Notes: generated by a model not told the origin, from the letters alone. DNA of 64,000 bases from Neoceratodus forsteri (GCA_016271365.2 CM057454.1:695779501-695843500), one strand, 5' to 3'. Positions 11,258 through 23,183 are shown, numbered from the stretch's first letter. Numbers and translations are program-made.

Positions 11258-11497
11258 ATAGAAACATAGACATTGACAGCAGATAAGGACTGCTTGGCCC
11301 ACCTAGTCTGCCCATTTCCCTACCTAGAGGATAAGCTGCAGATCCTATTTAACCAATAGCCTATTTCTTCCTACCCCCCACAAAAAATGCCTTATGTCTG
11401 TCCCATGCATTCTTGAATTCTCCCACAGTTTTAGACCCCACAACCTCCTCAGGAAGGCTGTTCCATGCATCCACCACCCTCTCTATATTCCTCATAG
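11258..11497 (-). mobile_element. CR1 3' end
   Basis: Starts (minus-strand 3' terminus) with tagaaacatagacattgac, cagataaggactgcttgg and ctagtctgccc. It runs into the reverse complement of the last CR1 ORF2 codons, reading VVDAWNSLPEEVVGS and GEFKNAWDRHKAFFVGG on the minus strand. The 5' truncation point abuts the PLE fragment. Confidence 0.93.
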
Positions 11498-11880
11498 AAT
11501 AAGAAGCTGTCAGAGACAAAGCTGTCCATAGCCTACAGAAACTTAGAACCAACCCTATCACAAAGAAATTGCCTCCCTACACCATTACCAGAAGGAAACC
11601 ACAAATGTGATAATTGCAAATACTTCACACAGATTTTTTCTGTGAATCAGACTTTGAACCCCAGAACTGTAAAGACCATTCATGTCAAGTCTTTTGCCAA
11701 TTGTGCCACATCTGGGGTGGTATATTTAGCATTGTGTCAATGTGGTTCATTCAATGTTGGCAAGACCTCTAGGAACTTCAGGGTACACATAGGGAAGCAT
11801 ATGAATGCCACTGAACATGGAGACATTAATAATGCTCTTTCCAAACATATCAGAGACCAGAAGGGGAAGGGAGACAAAGG
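11497..11880 (+). pseudogene. Penelope-like element, GIY-YIG endonuclease fragment
   Basis: One continuous frame reads KLSETKLSIAYRNLEPTL, then CDNCKYF, then GVVYLALCQCG and NVGKTSRNFRVHIGKH. This is the linker, cysteine motif and GIY-YIG core of Penelope-like retroelements. In these elements the nuclease C-terminal to the RT nicks target DNA. The GIY/YIG pair appears as VVYL and FNVGKTSR. Arg in TSR and the His-rich segment EHGDINNALSKHI are where the family has its catalytic helix and SPLARH-like block. The fragment lacks the RT and is cut on the 5' side by the CR1 and on the 3' side by a small TIR element. A Poseidon/Neptune-type PLE is plausible; I cannot assign the clade. Confidence 0.83.
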
Positions 11881-12239
11881 GCTAAATTTTCAAAGCCACG
11901 TAAATACCACATGCCCCTGGTGTGTCAATCATTTAGCACACCATGCTTGTGGCATTCTCCAGGCCAGTGATTAGGCTTTTCAGTCCAGAATGCCAAATGA
12001 TGCAAGTTAGACCAGCTTTTCCCTAGTCTAACTTGTACCATTTGGGGCACCCTTTTTATGGAGCTTGTGCCAAATCATTGGTGCAAGCTGCTGTAAACTG
12101 AGAAAACTGTCACAACTTTGCTCGATGTACTAAAATCAGGTGCAGTTAAATCGAAGGAGTTTGGCATAGCTGTACCAAAAAACTCATTTGACACAGGGGT
12201 TAATGCAAGCCCTTCATTTCCCTTTAAGAAATGAGCCCT
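11878..12239. mobile_element. Small non-autonomous TIR element
   Basis: Begins agggctaaattttcaaa and ends atttccctttaagaaatgagccct, giving short inverted ends (agggct). An internal hairpin at 11992-12046 has two 20-bp arms (ccaaatgatgcaagttagac and its complement, about 18/20). No coding capacity. It terminates the PLE reading frame. Superfamily unknown. Confidence 0.6.
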
Positions 12240-12599
12240 GAATTTGAGGATGGACCATCTAAAATATAGTTAAATGCCTTGTGACATGGAAACAAAACAT
12301 CCCATAAAACATTTAATGAAGGTTATACAAAACCCAAAGTAAGCATTTGTCAGGATGAAATGTTTAACCAATGTCACATGGGCCAAAGGTGAAATATGAA
12401 TGCAAAAAAGAACAAAGGTAATCTTGATGGCAATTGCAAAGAACTACGTATCAGGAGAGGAGAGCTACTACCAACTATATTTATAAGGGGACTTCCTAAA
12501 GTGAATAATGCAGATGTATTTGCATTATAAACAATGACATACAATATTTGTAAAAGTACAATGGGAGAAATATTTTCTTGAACTCATATATGTTCTGTC
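12240..12599. other. Unassigned
   Basis: A/T-rich, no reading frame with a recognised domain. It could be PLE remnant or LINE 5' flank. Confidence 0.3.
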
Positions 12600-15500
12600 T
12601 GCAGATACAGAAATGAGGAGGTTAAGGGCTGGGTCTGTATATCATTTAAGGATCCAGATATTAGGAAACTTGTAATCAAGTATGCTGATGGATTTAAGGA
12701 TCTAGAACTAGATATAAATTCCACATTACAGGAAATAAACAATATGTATAACCAGGTGCATTATTGTAAGGAAAGTAGACAGGGTAATACCCTGATGACA
12801 AAAAAGTAAATGAAACGGTGTCACAAAAGTGAGTAATAAATAATTAAGAATTACAGAATATATGTATCTGCCTGAGAAAGAATATTCTTCTGGAATTGAC
12901 ACTGCAGATTCTGGAATAGAAGAGGTTGCTAAATATGTATGAGGTAGAACACCATATAGAAAACAGAAAAACAACAGCATAGTGCTTAAACCAGCTCCAT
13001 TTATGCACTAGCCACCTCTTCTCCAGTTAGTGAGCAGTCATTAACTGACGGTCTCACAGATGCAGATATTCCACTTAGTGAATTCAATTCTACAGCATGA
13101 CAAGAGAATGAACCTTCTCAAGATCTTATGCAATGCATCAGTTGAATATAGCAGATAAAGATAAGCAATTTCAAGATAAAAATAGTTGCAGAAATTTGGC
13201 GGGTTTCTTGGTTATTCTGTTTCAAGAAACTTAGCATGCAAAAGTTATTGATGATCTTTTAGAAGGCTGTGCTATCCATGACAAATTGACAACCAAAACA
13301 TCACAGTATGGTCACAATAGAGGGGGACTGTTGACTTTGCTTAGTACTGTACAGTTTGATGATAGCATAAAATGTTGGTGTCCATCAAAAATCTCCTTCT
13401 TGTGGGGCTATTTAAAAAAGGTAGACTACTGTTGGTGGTTATTAATGAATATTTGATGCTCAAGGTTCCTATGAAAACAGAATTGGATCTGATGAAAGGA
13501 CTTGAATCAGTTAGTTTGGACATGGCTGTGAAATGTCCTGGAGAACATATGTTACTAGCAGGAGACTTTAATGCCAGAGTGGGAAATATGCAGGAAAATA
13601 ACATCACCGTGTGGTCAATTGATGATTCTTTGGCAATCCTGTTCAACATTCAAAAGACAAAGTACTGTAGTTATTAAAAGAGGTAAATTGATATTGGATT
13701 TTGCAAACAGAAATATGTTAAGACTATTAAATGGTAGAATCTGCAGAGACCTTGGAAGGAGAAATAATGTATCCAGCTACAAGAGGGGGTACAGTTATAT
13801 ATTTGAAATTTGTTGATGTGTTTTCTTTTTGCTTTGATCAAAAATATGGTGATAACTGAATCATGGGAAGGTGATCACTGCCAATTGCTAGTTTCATTTA
13901 ATATGAAGAGTCTTCAGTTTGTAAAAGCAAATCTACATAAAGAAATACAGCTGACAAGGGATTTGGTTATCATTAATAAAAAAAGGAATAAGGCATTACC
14001 AACACCTTAGGGATAAGGGGTTGGGGCTAGTACATACTGAGGAAGTCATTCCCTTCTGTAATTTGTTTGTCAATCACAAGTGTAGATGGTCCCATGGATC
14101 CTTGGGTATGTATTCAAGATTATAATCATTTTACAAAATATCTGTTTAACAAACCAAGTGGAGAAGAAAAGTCAAAGAAGCAGTTCTATGCTAAATCAAA
14201 ATGCTTCGATTATCAGTGTCTGTGGCTAAGAAAGGCATTTAGGTCCATTGGGAGAGAAATCTCCAAAAAATTGGATCCAATTTTTTTCAGGGTGAGGGTC
14301 AAAAAGGAGTATAATCATATAATTAAAAAAAAGAGAATTGTAAGAAACATTTATGGACAGAGCTTCAGCAACCCATAAGGAAGAAAAATTCTAAGGTGTT
14401 TTGGAACCTAGTTACTCTAGGTACTTCTAATAGAATAGATAACATTGACGGTGTCATCCACCATGATGTTTGGTTAAAATGTTTTGATACACTATCTAAG
14501 TCAGATCAATATGTAAAGTCTTTCTTCAATGAAACAGAGCATTGGCCTCCAGACAAACATCTGAGGTAATAATAGTGATAAAAATGTGAAGAAACAACAA
14601 AGTACCAGGTGTAGATAATATACCAGTTGAAATCTTTGCCGCTGACCCACAGTGGTGGGCACAGAGGTTAGCTAGATTGTTTACAATTATTAATGAATAT
14701 TACATTGTTCCAGGACAATGGAAAGTAGGGCAAATAGTTTCACTTTTTAAGAAGGGTGACAACTCTGATCCCTCATACTATAGACCTAATACTTCATTGT
14801 GTGTTGCACAGAAAAGTCATACCAGAATTTTCTTAACTAAACTGCAGGGGCCCAAATCACAAAATGTTGCCCCAGCATAAATCCAGTTTGCACCATGCAA
14901 ACTGGGTTTAGTGGTAAACTGATATTCTCAAAAGCCTAGTTTGCATCGACAAACTGTGTTTACATTGGGGCAACATTCTAGGGGGACCACAATGCAAATG
15001 AAGGTGAGGGGACCTGCATATTGGCACAGTACCATTCACTAAACCACTTCTCCATGCAAGGGCCTTTTGCAGGCTTCCCTTACATGGAAAAAATTCTGCT
15101 GAGGAAAACCTCCTCTTAACTCCATTCAACCATAGTGGTTGGCGGAGGTACCATTTGCCCCCTTGCTGATTGCCATGCCTTGGTAATAAATACTATGTCC
15201 TGGTAGTCCAGTGGTCCCTCCCCAGTCACTGTCCTGTTATTGAAAATAATATTTCCTGGCAGTCTAGTGGTTCCTCCCCCTCCCTGACTCAGACTCAGAC
15301 ATGAAGCTCACATGCACAAACTAGAAACCTTGGCAAATTTTAGAGCCTTGGATTACTGGATGAAAATAGTTCTATGGAATCAAACAGACTCCCTGTTTAA
15401 TGCTGGCAAGAGTTGCTAATTAAACCCATTGTGGGTGATTGGTTCATGAAACTTTTACTTCTTGACCAAACAAAGATTGTCTAGTAATGAACATATGGCT

Positions 15501-16065
15501 GATATCAATAGCATAGCCATAATGCCACAAATGCAGTTTTATTATAAGGAGGCACAATTTCTAGGCAAGAATCATAATTATTATCTTAAGTTTTGTGAAA
15601 AAATGGGCCATAGAAAAGCTTTAGCTAAGTTAAGACTCAATATAATAAATCTCAAATCACAGGTATGGAACTTCTGCTCTAAAGCAATAAACTATGATAC
15701 TTGTATTTGTGATGTTAATCAGAGATTAAACGTGTCACATCTATTATACACCAGTTGTATCCCTATCCTGTCCCAGTCAAACCCTACCACTCCCCACACT
15801 GATCCTCTTTCCCCCTTCCTTCTCCTGCTCCTCCTACTGATGCAGGTGTACTTCATACAATGCTGCAGCTTACATGTTCCTGTTTGGATTTTATGAACCT
15901 ATTATGTTTAGTACTCTCATTATCTGTTTGCAGAACTCTCATATTATCTGGAAATTGTCTTCAGTCTTTTTTTTGTCTTGTTGTTTAATATATTTGACAT
16001 GGAACCTCTCAATGAGCATTGGCTCACAGGTGTATCCAAGACTTCAATAAAAAAAAATATTACAT
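12600..16065 (+). pseudogene. APE-type LINE relic (same family as 40.9-46.8 kb)
   Basis: Decayed non-LTR retrotransposon. 12600-12720 reads GWVCISFKDPDIRKLVIKY, probably ORF1. The endonuclease (13370-13820) keeps HMLLAGDFNARVGN (Asp/Asn catalytic block) and MLRLLNGRICRDLG. 14590-14800 has the RT entry: NKVPGVDNIPVEIF, PGQWKVGQIVSLFKKGD and YYRPNTS. At about 14845 an unrelated repeat enters. From 15445 the C-terminal part resumes (FCEKMGHRKALAKLRLNI, then CICDVN), but most of the RT palm is gone. The 3' terminus is near 16050 (acttcaataaaaaaaa), preceded by gacatggaacctctcaatg. The clade within the jockey/CR1/I-like APE LINEs is not assigned. Confidence 0.75.
14842..15442. mobile_element. Hairpin-bearing repeat inserted in LINE
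   Basis: Interrupts the LINE RT. It opens with caggggcccaaatcac, and a hairpin at 14864-14976 follows (tgttgcccc arm against ggggcaaca arm, with gtttgca repeats inside). Two direct copies of tcctggtagtccagtggt (near 15197) and tcctggcagtctagtggt (near 15253) match the subrepeat of the 62.6-63.9 kb foldback, so the two are related. No coding sequence. Confidence 0.6.
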
Positions 16066-16479
16066 TGCCATGTGTTTAAGTATGTAATTCTCAAAGGAAT
16101 GAGGACAATGTATTAATATTTAAGTTGGTGTTTAACCATTACCTACAGGTACTGTTCACTATAGCTAACCTTTGCACATAAGATGCTTTTAAAAATACAG
16201 GAAAATTGTTTTAGTATATACTATACATTTAAAAATTAATGTGATTAGTCAGTCAGTGTGGAGTGTTTTTTGTATGTGACAAATTATTTTTATACATGCT
16301 TCTCAATAAACTTAACAAGGAAAAAAATGAGCCCCAAGTGTTTAAATTCATGGCTACTGAAAACAATGAATGCTTCAGCTGGGATAGGGGGATATGCTGA
16401 CAAAAAAAATGAAGCAGAGGGTCTGGTACTGAATGTTTGAAGCAAGGGTGAGATACTGGATGTGACTTCATGTTTTTTT
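16066..16479. other. Unassigned A/T-rich sequence
   Basis: Between the LINE 3' end and the piggyBac-like foldback. No feature recognised. Confidence 0.4.
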
Positions 16480-17481
16480 TTAAAGAGCACAGGAAATCAT
16501 TTCTAACTGGCAGCTGTTTATAGAAACATAGAAACATAGAATTTGACAGCAGATAAGGATCACTTGGCCCACCTAGTCTGCCTATTTTCCTACCTGATGG
16601 ATAAGCTGCAGATTCTAGTTAATCAACAGCTTACTTCCTCCTACCCACACTAGAATTGCCTTATGCCTGTCCCATGCATTCTTGAATTCTCCCACTGTTC
16701 CTGACTCCACAACCTCCTCAGGAAGGCTGTTCCATGCATCCACAACCCTCTCTGTGAAAAAATACTTTCTAACATTACCTCTGAGCCATCCCCCCTCTAT
16801 CTTCAAATTGTGCCCCCTTGTTCTTGCACATCTCTTCTTCTGAAAGATACTACACTCTTGTACTTTGTTAATTCCCTTGAGATACTTAAAGTTTCTATCA
16901 TGTCCCCCCTCCCTCCTTTCCTCAAGGGTATACATATTAAGCTGCTTTAGTCTCTCCTTGTATGTCTTCTGGTGCAGACCTTGCACCATTTTGGTTGCCC
17001 TCCTCTGAACAGCCTCCACTCTGTCTATGTCTTTGTAGAGATAGGGTCTCCAGAATTGCACGCAGTACTCCAGAATAAAGTTCTTGTCCTCAGAAATGAT
17101 ATGAATTCCCCTAAATTATTCATATTTAACTGTACCTGAATAAAAAGTGATATGAAAAACTGTTTTTTGCATTGTTTGTTTTTTATGGACAGCATTCTGT
17201 AACAGTTCTGTTGATGGAACCAGTAATTTGGAATTTAAACTACTGTATGCCAACTTCTCAAAATTTACATTCTGTACGCACACTTTTAATTGCTGGTTCC
17301 ATGAAGAGAACTGTAACAGAATGCTACCCATAATAACAAAACAATGTAAAATACAAGTTTTCATACCACTTCTCATGCATGTAGAGTTAAATATGGACAA
17401 TTTAGGGGAATGTGTACCATTTCTGAGAATAAGAACTTTATAAATGGCTGCCAATTAGAAATGATTTCCTGTCCCCTTTAA
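16480..17481. mobile_element. piggyBac-like foldback MITE, split by CR1
   Basis: Long inverted repeat bounded by TTAA at 16480-16483 and 17478-17481. The right arm (17288-17477), read inverted, begins aggggacaggaaatcattt and matches the left arm, which lies in two pieces: 16484-16522 and 17074-17228. Shared blocks include aggaaatcatttctaa, aaagttctt, cattcccctaaatt, agcattctgt and atggaaccag. The loop is about 60 bp. A 551-bp CR1 sits in the left arm. TTAA flanks and a GGGGACA-type terminus are typical of amphibian piggyBac MITEs. No transposase is present. Confidence 0.8.
16523..17073 (-). mobile_element. CR1, 5'-truncated
   Basis: The minus strand reads the end of CR1 ORF2: QFWRPYLYKDIDRVEAV, QRRATKMVQGLHQKTYKERL, then ERVVDAWNSLPEEVVESGT and GEFKNAWDRHKA (16615-17061, 148 aa, no stop). 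The standard tail (tandem gaaacatag, cagataagg, ctagtctgcc) follows. It is intact over this length and so fairly young. Inserted into the left arm of the foldback at tttata/aaagtt. Confidence 0.95.
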
Positions 17482-17944
17482 GTAGCACATTTTTCTAATC
17501 ATTAATATTGAATTTATACTGTGAACTATTTAACTTGTTTTATTAAGTGCTGCAGACTTGGTTCTTTTAATGATTCTCCTTACACTGTGTATTGAACTAT
17601 ATATTAATTTCATATATTGTCTTCCATATGGAAGCTGAATCTCCATCTGCAATATGGGCATCTATTGTTAAATATTGTGCTTTTCATATTTTCAAACTAA
17701 ATATACAAGAGCACTTTACACCTTTTTCACATATTGTACTTTTTTAGTATTGGCACTTCTTTTTGTAACTTCACCTGGCAGTATCAAATATTAAGATCAA
17801 TTTTTAACTGCTGTATCTCTTTAAAAATGAAGAGTATAAATAGGCACCACTAGAGGGGGATCATACTCTTGACGAGGTTGTCCTGGGTGACGGTGAAATA
17901 TTGAATAATTTCTAGATGTTCCTGTTATCTGATTTTATAATCAC
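17482..17944. other. Unassigned
   Basis: A/T-rich. A short palindrome ttccatatggaa lies near 17622. No gene recognised. Confidence 0.35.
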
Positions 17945-18480
17945 TGACCACTTTTTGGAATAAAGATGTTACAGCAAACTACTGCATCATCCTGAAAAGT
18001 TATTGCTCTACCTGCAGCTTGTGAGCTGCCTGCTTCTCCTTTCAGTGTGAGCACTACAGTCATACAGTGCAGTTTCCCTTCTTTTTTTTCAGGTATCGAT
18101 TCAGGAACTTCAAGTCCAGAATGGGTCACCATTCCCCATTTTCTTTCAGAGTGAAACAAGTATAGTACCACAAAAAGAAACAGTGCCACAGCTGGGAAAC
18201 AAGCACCTTTTTCATTCCATTTAGTTGCAGCAGCTTTTTCATTTCTGTCTTCAGTAGAAGTTTGTGTTTTGACCTCTGAACTGGGAATTCTTTGAGTTTG
18301 CCTAACTTTGGAAAATGTCCAAATTGAAGGGCTAATCCATGTTCAGCTACCTCTAGGACCCACTTGTCTGTGGTAATACTTTTCCATTCCTTGAGGTAGT
18401 ACGATAGGCACCCTCCTATTGGCAATAGGTCTGCGGTGACATGGACAGAATTGTCAGGGGTTGATATCACCATTCATTCT
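17945..18480 (-). pseudogene. DIRS/Ngaro-type retroelement, N-terminal RT fragment
   Basis: The minus strand encodes GGCLSYYLKEWKSIT and TDKWVLEVAEHGLALQF, the characteristic entry of DIRS/Ngaro RT (G-R-L..F...W..IT.D.WVL...G..L.F). It continues to GEWXPILDLKFLNRYLKK and ITFQDDAVVC, corresponding to the PILDLRALN block and the first catalytic aspartate region, with frameshifts between. It stops before the YLDD block. Tyrosine-recombinase retroelements integrate as circles without target duplications. Here the RT piece lies downstream of a recombinase, which is not the canonical order. Confidence 0.72.
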
Positions 18481-18779
18481 TGCACTAGCACCATTACTGA
18501 GATGGACACTGAGCAGAGCACTCTGCACGGGGGGACAATTTTCTTTAGTACAGATCACATTTTTTCCAGCTGCTGGTAGGGGAAGGAATGTGATGGGGGC
18601 CGGGGGAATAGGTGGATATTATGACTCATGAACCTCATGATGGGCCTTGGGTAGTGGAATTAGGGAGATTCTGTTTGGCATGAAGGAATGGTTACAAAGC
18701 CACACTGTTTTCCAGTTTGACTGGTCTATTGCAGACATGAAGAGGAACAGACAGGGTATAGCTTAATTTCCAGTTTTCT

Positions 18780-20340
18780 CATGTAAGCCTTGTATTTGTT
18801 AGAACCCCACCTACTGACCGCATTGCATATCTTTCATCGAGTATCCTGCTCCTACTACAGTATCTCTAATGTAACCCCCAATCCTAAAAGAGTGGGAGTT
18901 ATATGCCCTAGGATCTTTTCCCATAAAGGATATGGTTTTCTTCATTATCACCATGATTTGGTATCTGGTCTCTGGCAAACCATCCCAATACATTAAAAAT
19001 GGGCCAGTGATGTTAAGCCGCATGTTCAGGAGTAACTTTATGCTTCACACTAAGCACAGTGCTCCAGGATTTCCCAAAGCAATGTACACCATGGTACCCC
19101 TACCAACCTGATTAGTTTTGGACCATGCCAAATACACAGCTGCCACATCAGCATGTAGTACCTCTTCTCCTGAAGCTCGTTTGTGCTGCAATTCTAGGTC
19201 ACCCACTCTGAAAGCCTTGAAATACATCAATTGTAAGGCTACCCCAAATAGAGGGGGGAAAATACTGGTCTGAGGCTCTTCTCCACCTCCCGTAGGAAGG
19301 CCACTGACACTGGCAGGAGGCTATCAATGATTTTAACTCACTTCCTAAACCAACCTTGTATTATGTTTCCTAATCACCTGACTGACATGGGTACTAATTC
19401 CCCTGCAGATTACTTACCATTGAGATGGCTGCCATGTGTGTCATCATGGAAGTCTGTGTCATGCTTTCTGTGAACATCTCACAATAAATTGAGCCATCTG
19501 TACCACTGCCACCAGCCAACATACAGTGCAGCCTGCTAGGACGTAATGCAGTGTCTCAGGTTATTGCATGAAAAAGGGATTAACTGCCATTAAAATGCCT
19601 TGTTTACTGCAGTAACTTTGCTGCAGAGTGCTAAAGTACTGCATTGCATCCTGGTAGGCTCCACTATACCTACAACCCAGCCATCTCTCAGAATGCCTGA
19701 CAGTCAGGGTACCAGAAGCATAGGCACTCCAAATAAGTCACTAGGTACGGTTAATCAAATCTCCCACAATGGGGCCTGAACCTCAGTACAAACTGCCTCT
19801 GACTTGGGTGCTAGTGCCTGTAATTTGTCCGGCTGCAAACCAGGAAGACTGCTAGCAATTGTATAATGTATTGCTATGTCCCGCAATATGTGATACCTTT
19901 AATTACACATTCCAGTGTCAGCATTGTACAGTCAACTTGTGCACCACTCTAATGACTGTCCCTGACATTGCCAACTGCCTGTTAATAGCTTTTCAACTCC
20001 TACATCATTATCACTCCAGACCAAACCTTCTTGTCCCTTAACACTGCCCCCTAAACCACCACTGCTATTAGGATTAGTAATATTTCCTGGAATGTGATAT
20101 CTTTCAGGAACCTTTCTTCCCTCCAGCCATGTTAATGACATCAACTGACAATGGAAATAGGCCTCCATTCCAAAAGCAACTGCCATATTTGTACAAACCT
20201 CTTGGTCTGTGTTGTGGATCCAGTCATTCTGCCACATAGTGATGCCATTATATCCCCTCAGATAGCATTCCCATACCCAGTGATCACACTTCATCTCCAG
20301 AGTCGCTTTCAGCCCCCAAGCACATTGGAAGTTGGGTATC
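18780..20340 (-). pseudogene. DIRS/Ngaro-type RNase H and tyrosine recombinase
   Basis: From high to low coordinates: 20294-19932 (120 aa) carries RNase H-like AYFHCQLMSLTWLEG and GLVWSDNDVGVEKLL. Around 19850-19740 is the family linker LPGLQPDKLQALAPK. 19230-19045 reads FRVGDLELQ and YLAWSKTNQVGRGT (recombinase strand block). 19023-18811 holds YNSHSFRIGG (HxxR catalytic motif). About 18820-18780 gives RWGSNKYKAYMRK, whose Tyr is the expected nucleophile. The recombinase would insert circular cDNA. Several frameshifts, so inactive. The Ngaro-like features (HSFRIG, the linker) are firm at superfamily level. Confidence 0.8.
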
Positions 20341-20374
20341 AGCTACTTAGGGAGGTAATAGAGGATGCTTCAAT

Positions 20375-21325
20375 GTAAAATGTAATCCTGGTTGGCAATT
20401 TAAATATGAAATATGTGAACTGGACCATTCTAGTGGCTAAGAGTAGTCACAGCCAGGTGTTATGTGACACATTCCAGAATGCTTCCTGACATCACATGTA
20501 AAGGATTGCACATGGCAGGGAGCTGTCCTGTACCTAGTACTCACTAATCTTCATACCTTGGATGTTGTTAATGTCAAGGGCACTCTTGGGAACAGATACT
20601 TTAAGAGATGGTGTGCAGTTTTCTTACCCCTCACCAAGGCCTGGACTCTGGTCTTGGATTCCCACAAGGAGACTTTGTATAAATAACTAGGTTACTGGGG
20701 AGCAGCTCAAGGGAGTAAGCAAGGTGGAAGAGGCTGAGGACAAGTGCTAGGCCATGAAGGAAGCAGTCCTGGAGGTTTTACAGAGCTGTATGGGAACAGT
20801 AGGCAAGGCCAGAAAATACAAGAGACCTAACTGGTTCAGCAGGAAGGTTATGGAAGCTGTAGGCAGGAAAAAGCCTTAAAAATGTATAAGAAGGAACAGC
20901 TGGTGGAGAGCAGATCAACCTACATGAGCTCTCAGAGGAAAACAGGGGTGACAGTGAGGAGGGTCAAAGCCAAAGCAGAGCTCAGAATTGCACATAGTGT
21001 TGGATGAAACAGAAAAACCTTCTTCGGATACATTAGTGAGAAGAGGAAACTGAAGGAGGGCATCAAGACACTGAGTTAGGTGTATGGGAGGTGACTGATG
21101 ATGCTGGCAAGGCAGACCTCAAGAACCGACACCTCACCTGAGTATTCTTAGTGGAAAATGGAGCACTTCTCCTAGAGTGTTTGGTCCACCCAACAGGTAA
21201 GAAGCAGGAGGCTGAGACAGGAACTGGTTGTAAACCTAGTCTTGGAGGACAGAGTGCTGAAGGGGTTAAGTGGACTAAACAAGAATGAGGCACCGGTCCT
21301 GATGAGCTCCATCTTTGAGTATAAA
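20375..21325 (+). pseudogene. CR1-A, 5' portion (endonuclease to RT entry)
   Basis: Older plus-strand CR1. It begins with VILVGNLNMKYVNW (degenerate GDFN..VNW endonuclease block) and continues through KKEQLVESRSTYMSSQRK and the linker. It ends at about 21318 with the RT entry GPDELHL (the family reads PGPDELHPRVL). The next residues, LAGLFNCSL, reappear at about 29180, so the element is split by everything between. Many frameshifts. Confidence 0.75.
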
Positions 21326-21349
21326 TTGTATTTTTATTTTACAGTTTTG

Positions 21350-23183
21350 GGCAGACAACACAGAAGCATAGACTTTGATAGCAGATAAGGACCTATTGGC
21401 CCAACTAGTCTGCCCATGTACTCAATCTACAGCACTTCCTCTCCTTCCCCAATTCTTTCCACTATAATTCCCTTGTACTTAATCCATGCATTCTTGAAGC
21501 CCACCACAGTTTTCACCCCCATCACCTCAGCTGGAAGGCTACTCCAGAAATCTACAACCCTTTCTGTGAAGACGTACTTTGTCACATCTCTCCTGAATCT
21601 ATCCTCCTCCAGCTTTATAGCATGTTCCCTTTTTCTTGAACACCTTTTCTTTTAAAAAATACTTCCCTCCTGTACGTTATTTAGCCTTGCAAGATATTTA
21701 ATGTTCTCTATCATATCCCCCCTCTCCCTCCTCTGTTCCAGGGTGTACATATTAAGGTCCATTAGCCTCTCCTAATAGGGCTTTTGGTGCAGACCCTGCA
21801 CCATTTTAGTTGCTCTCCCCTGGACCGTCTCTACTTTTTTTATGTTCTTCCTGAGATGTGATCTCCAGAACTGGATACAGTACTTTATGTGTGGTCTTAC
21901 CAGTGATCCATACAGAGACAACACCACCTCCCTCTTTCTGCTGGTGATGCCCCTCCCTATGTACCCTAGCATCCCACTAGCTCTCCCAAATGTCTTGTCA
22001 CACTGCATTGCCTTCTTTAGGTCATCAGATATAATTACCTTAAGGTTTTTTTCCTGTTTTGTGGTCATCAGTACCGCTCCACATATTTTGTACTCCTCTG
22101 GATTTCTGTGCCTTAAGTTCATTACTTTGCACTTTTTCACATTGAAACCCAGCTGACATACCCTTGACATACCCTTGACGACTCCTCTTGTTTTCTCAGG
22201 TCTCTGCTTACCCTTTCCACCCACCAGAGTGTCCACCCTATTGCAGATTTTGGTGTCATCCACAAAGAAGCAGACTTTCCCTTTCTACTCCTCTGCAATG
22301 TCCCTTATAAAGATATTAAGGAGGACCGGTCCCAGCACTGATCCCTGAGGCACCCCAGTGGTCACCCTCCATTCCTCAGAGTCAACTCCATTTATCACCA
22401 CCCTCTGTCACCTATCCCCTAACTGATTTCTTATCCAGTTTACCACATTTTCTCCCACTCCAAAGCTGCCTAGCTTGCTTACTGGTCTCCTATGCAGAAC
22501 TGTGTAGAAATCCTTACTGAAATCTAGGTAAGCCACATCCACTGCTCCACCCTGATCTAAATCCTTTGTCAGCCACTTAAAGAAATCTATCCGATTCATT
22601 TGACTTGACCTCCCCTATGTGAAACCATGCTGTCTCAGGTCTTCTGTTCCACTGGATTCAAGACATTCCACAATCCTTTCCTTCAGCAGTGATTCCATTA
22701 TAGCTCCCACCACCAATGTCAGGTTGACTTAGCTATTATTGCCAGACTCCTCCCTGAAATAATTTTTGTGTAGTTGGACTATGTCTGCCTCCTCCAGTCC
22801 TCTGGAAGCAGTCCTGTTTCCAGTGAGTTGTTAATCAGAACTGTCAGAGGTGGAGCCAGTATTTTATGAGCTCCCTCAATACCCTTGGATGCACCCCATC
22901 TGGCCCCATTGTTTTGTTCACCTTCAGATTAGTGAGTCCCTTCAGGAATCTCACCTCCAAAAAAGAACAGTTGTCTACCTCCATCCTACCAATGCTTCTG
23001 TTACTTTTTTGTGGCCCCTCCCCATCTCCTTCCTCTGTGAACACTGAACAGAAGTATTTGTTCTGGATATCTGCCTTTCTTGGTACCCCTCTGCACAGTT
23101 TCCCCTACCCTTTTTAACATTACAGTATCACCCCTGCTCTTCCTGTTTTGAGTTGCATACCTAAACATTTCTTGTCCCCTTTC
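21350..23183 (-). pseudogene. CR1-B, RT and 3' end
   Basis: Minus-strand CR1. From high to low: FTEEGDGEG and NKTMGPDGVHPRVLRELI (23044-22844), AYLDFSKDFYTVLHRR (22599-22408), FVDDTKICN near 22255 (catalytic FVDD intact), KYCIQFWRSHLRKNIKKVE and GRATKMVQGLHQK (to 21772), the end of ORF2, then the 3' tail (gaagcatagactttgatagc, ctagtctgcccat) at 21365-21420. Frameshifts separate the open blocks. It continues upstream across three insertions to about 28990, a near-full-length element. Confidence 0.9.
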
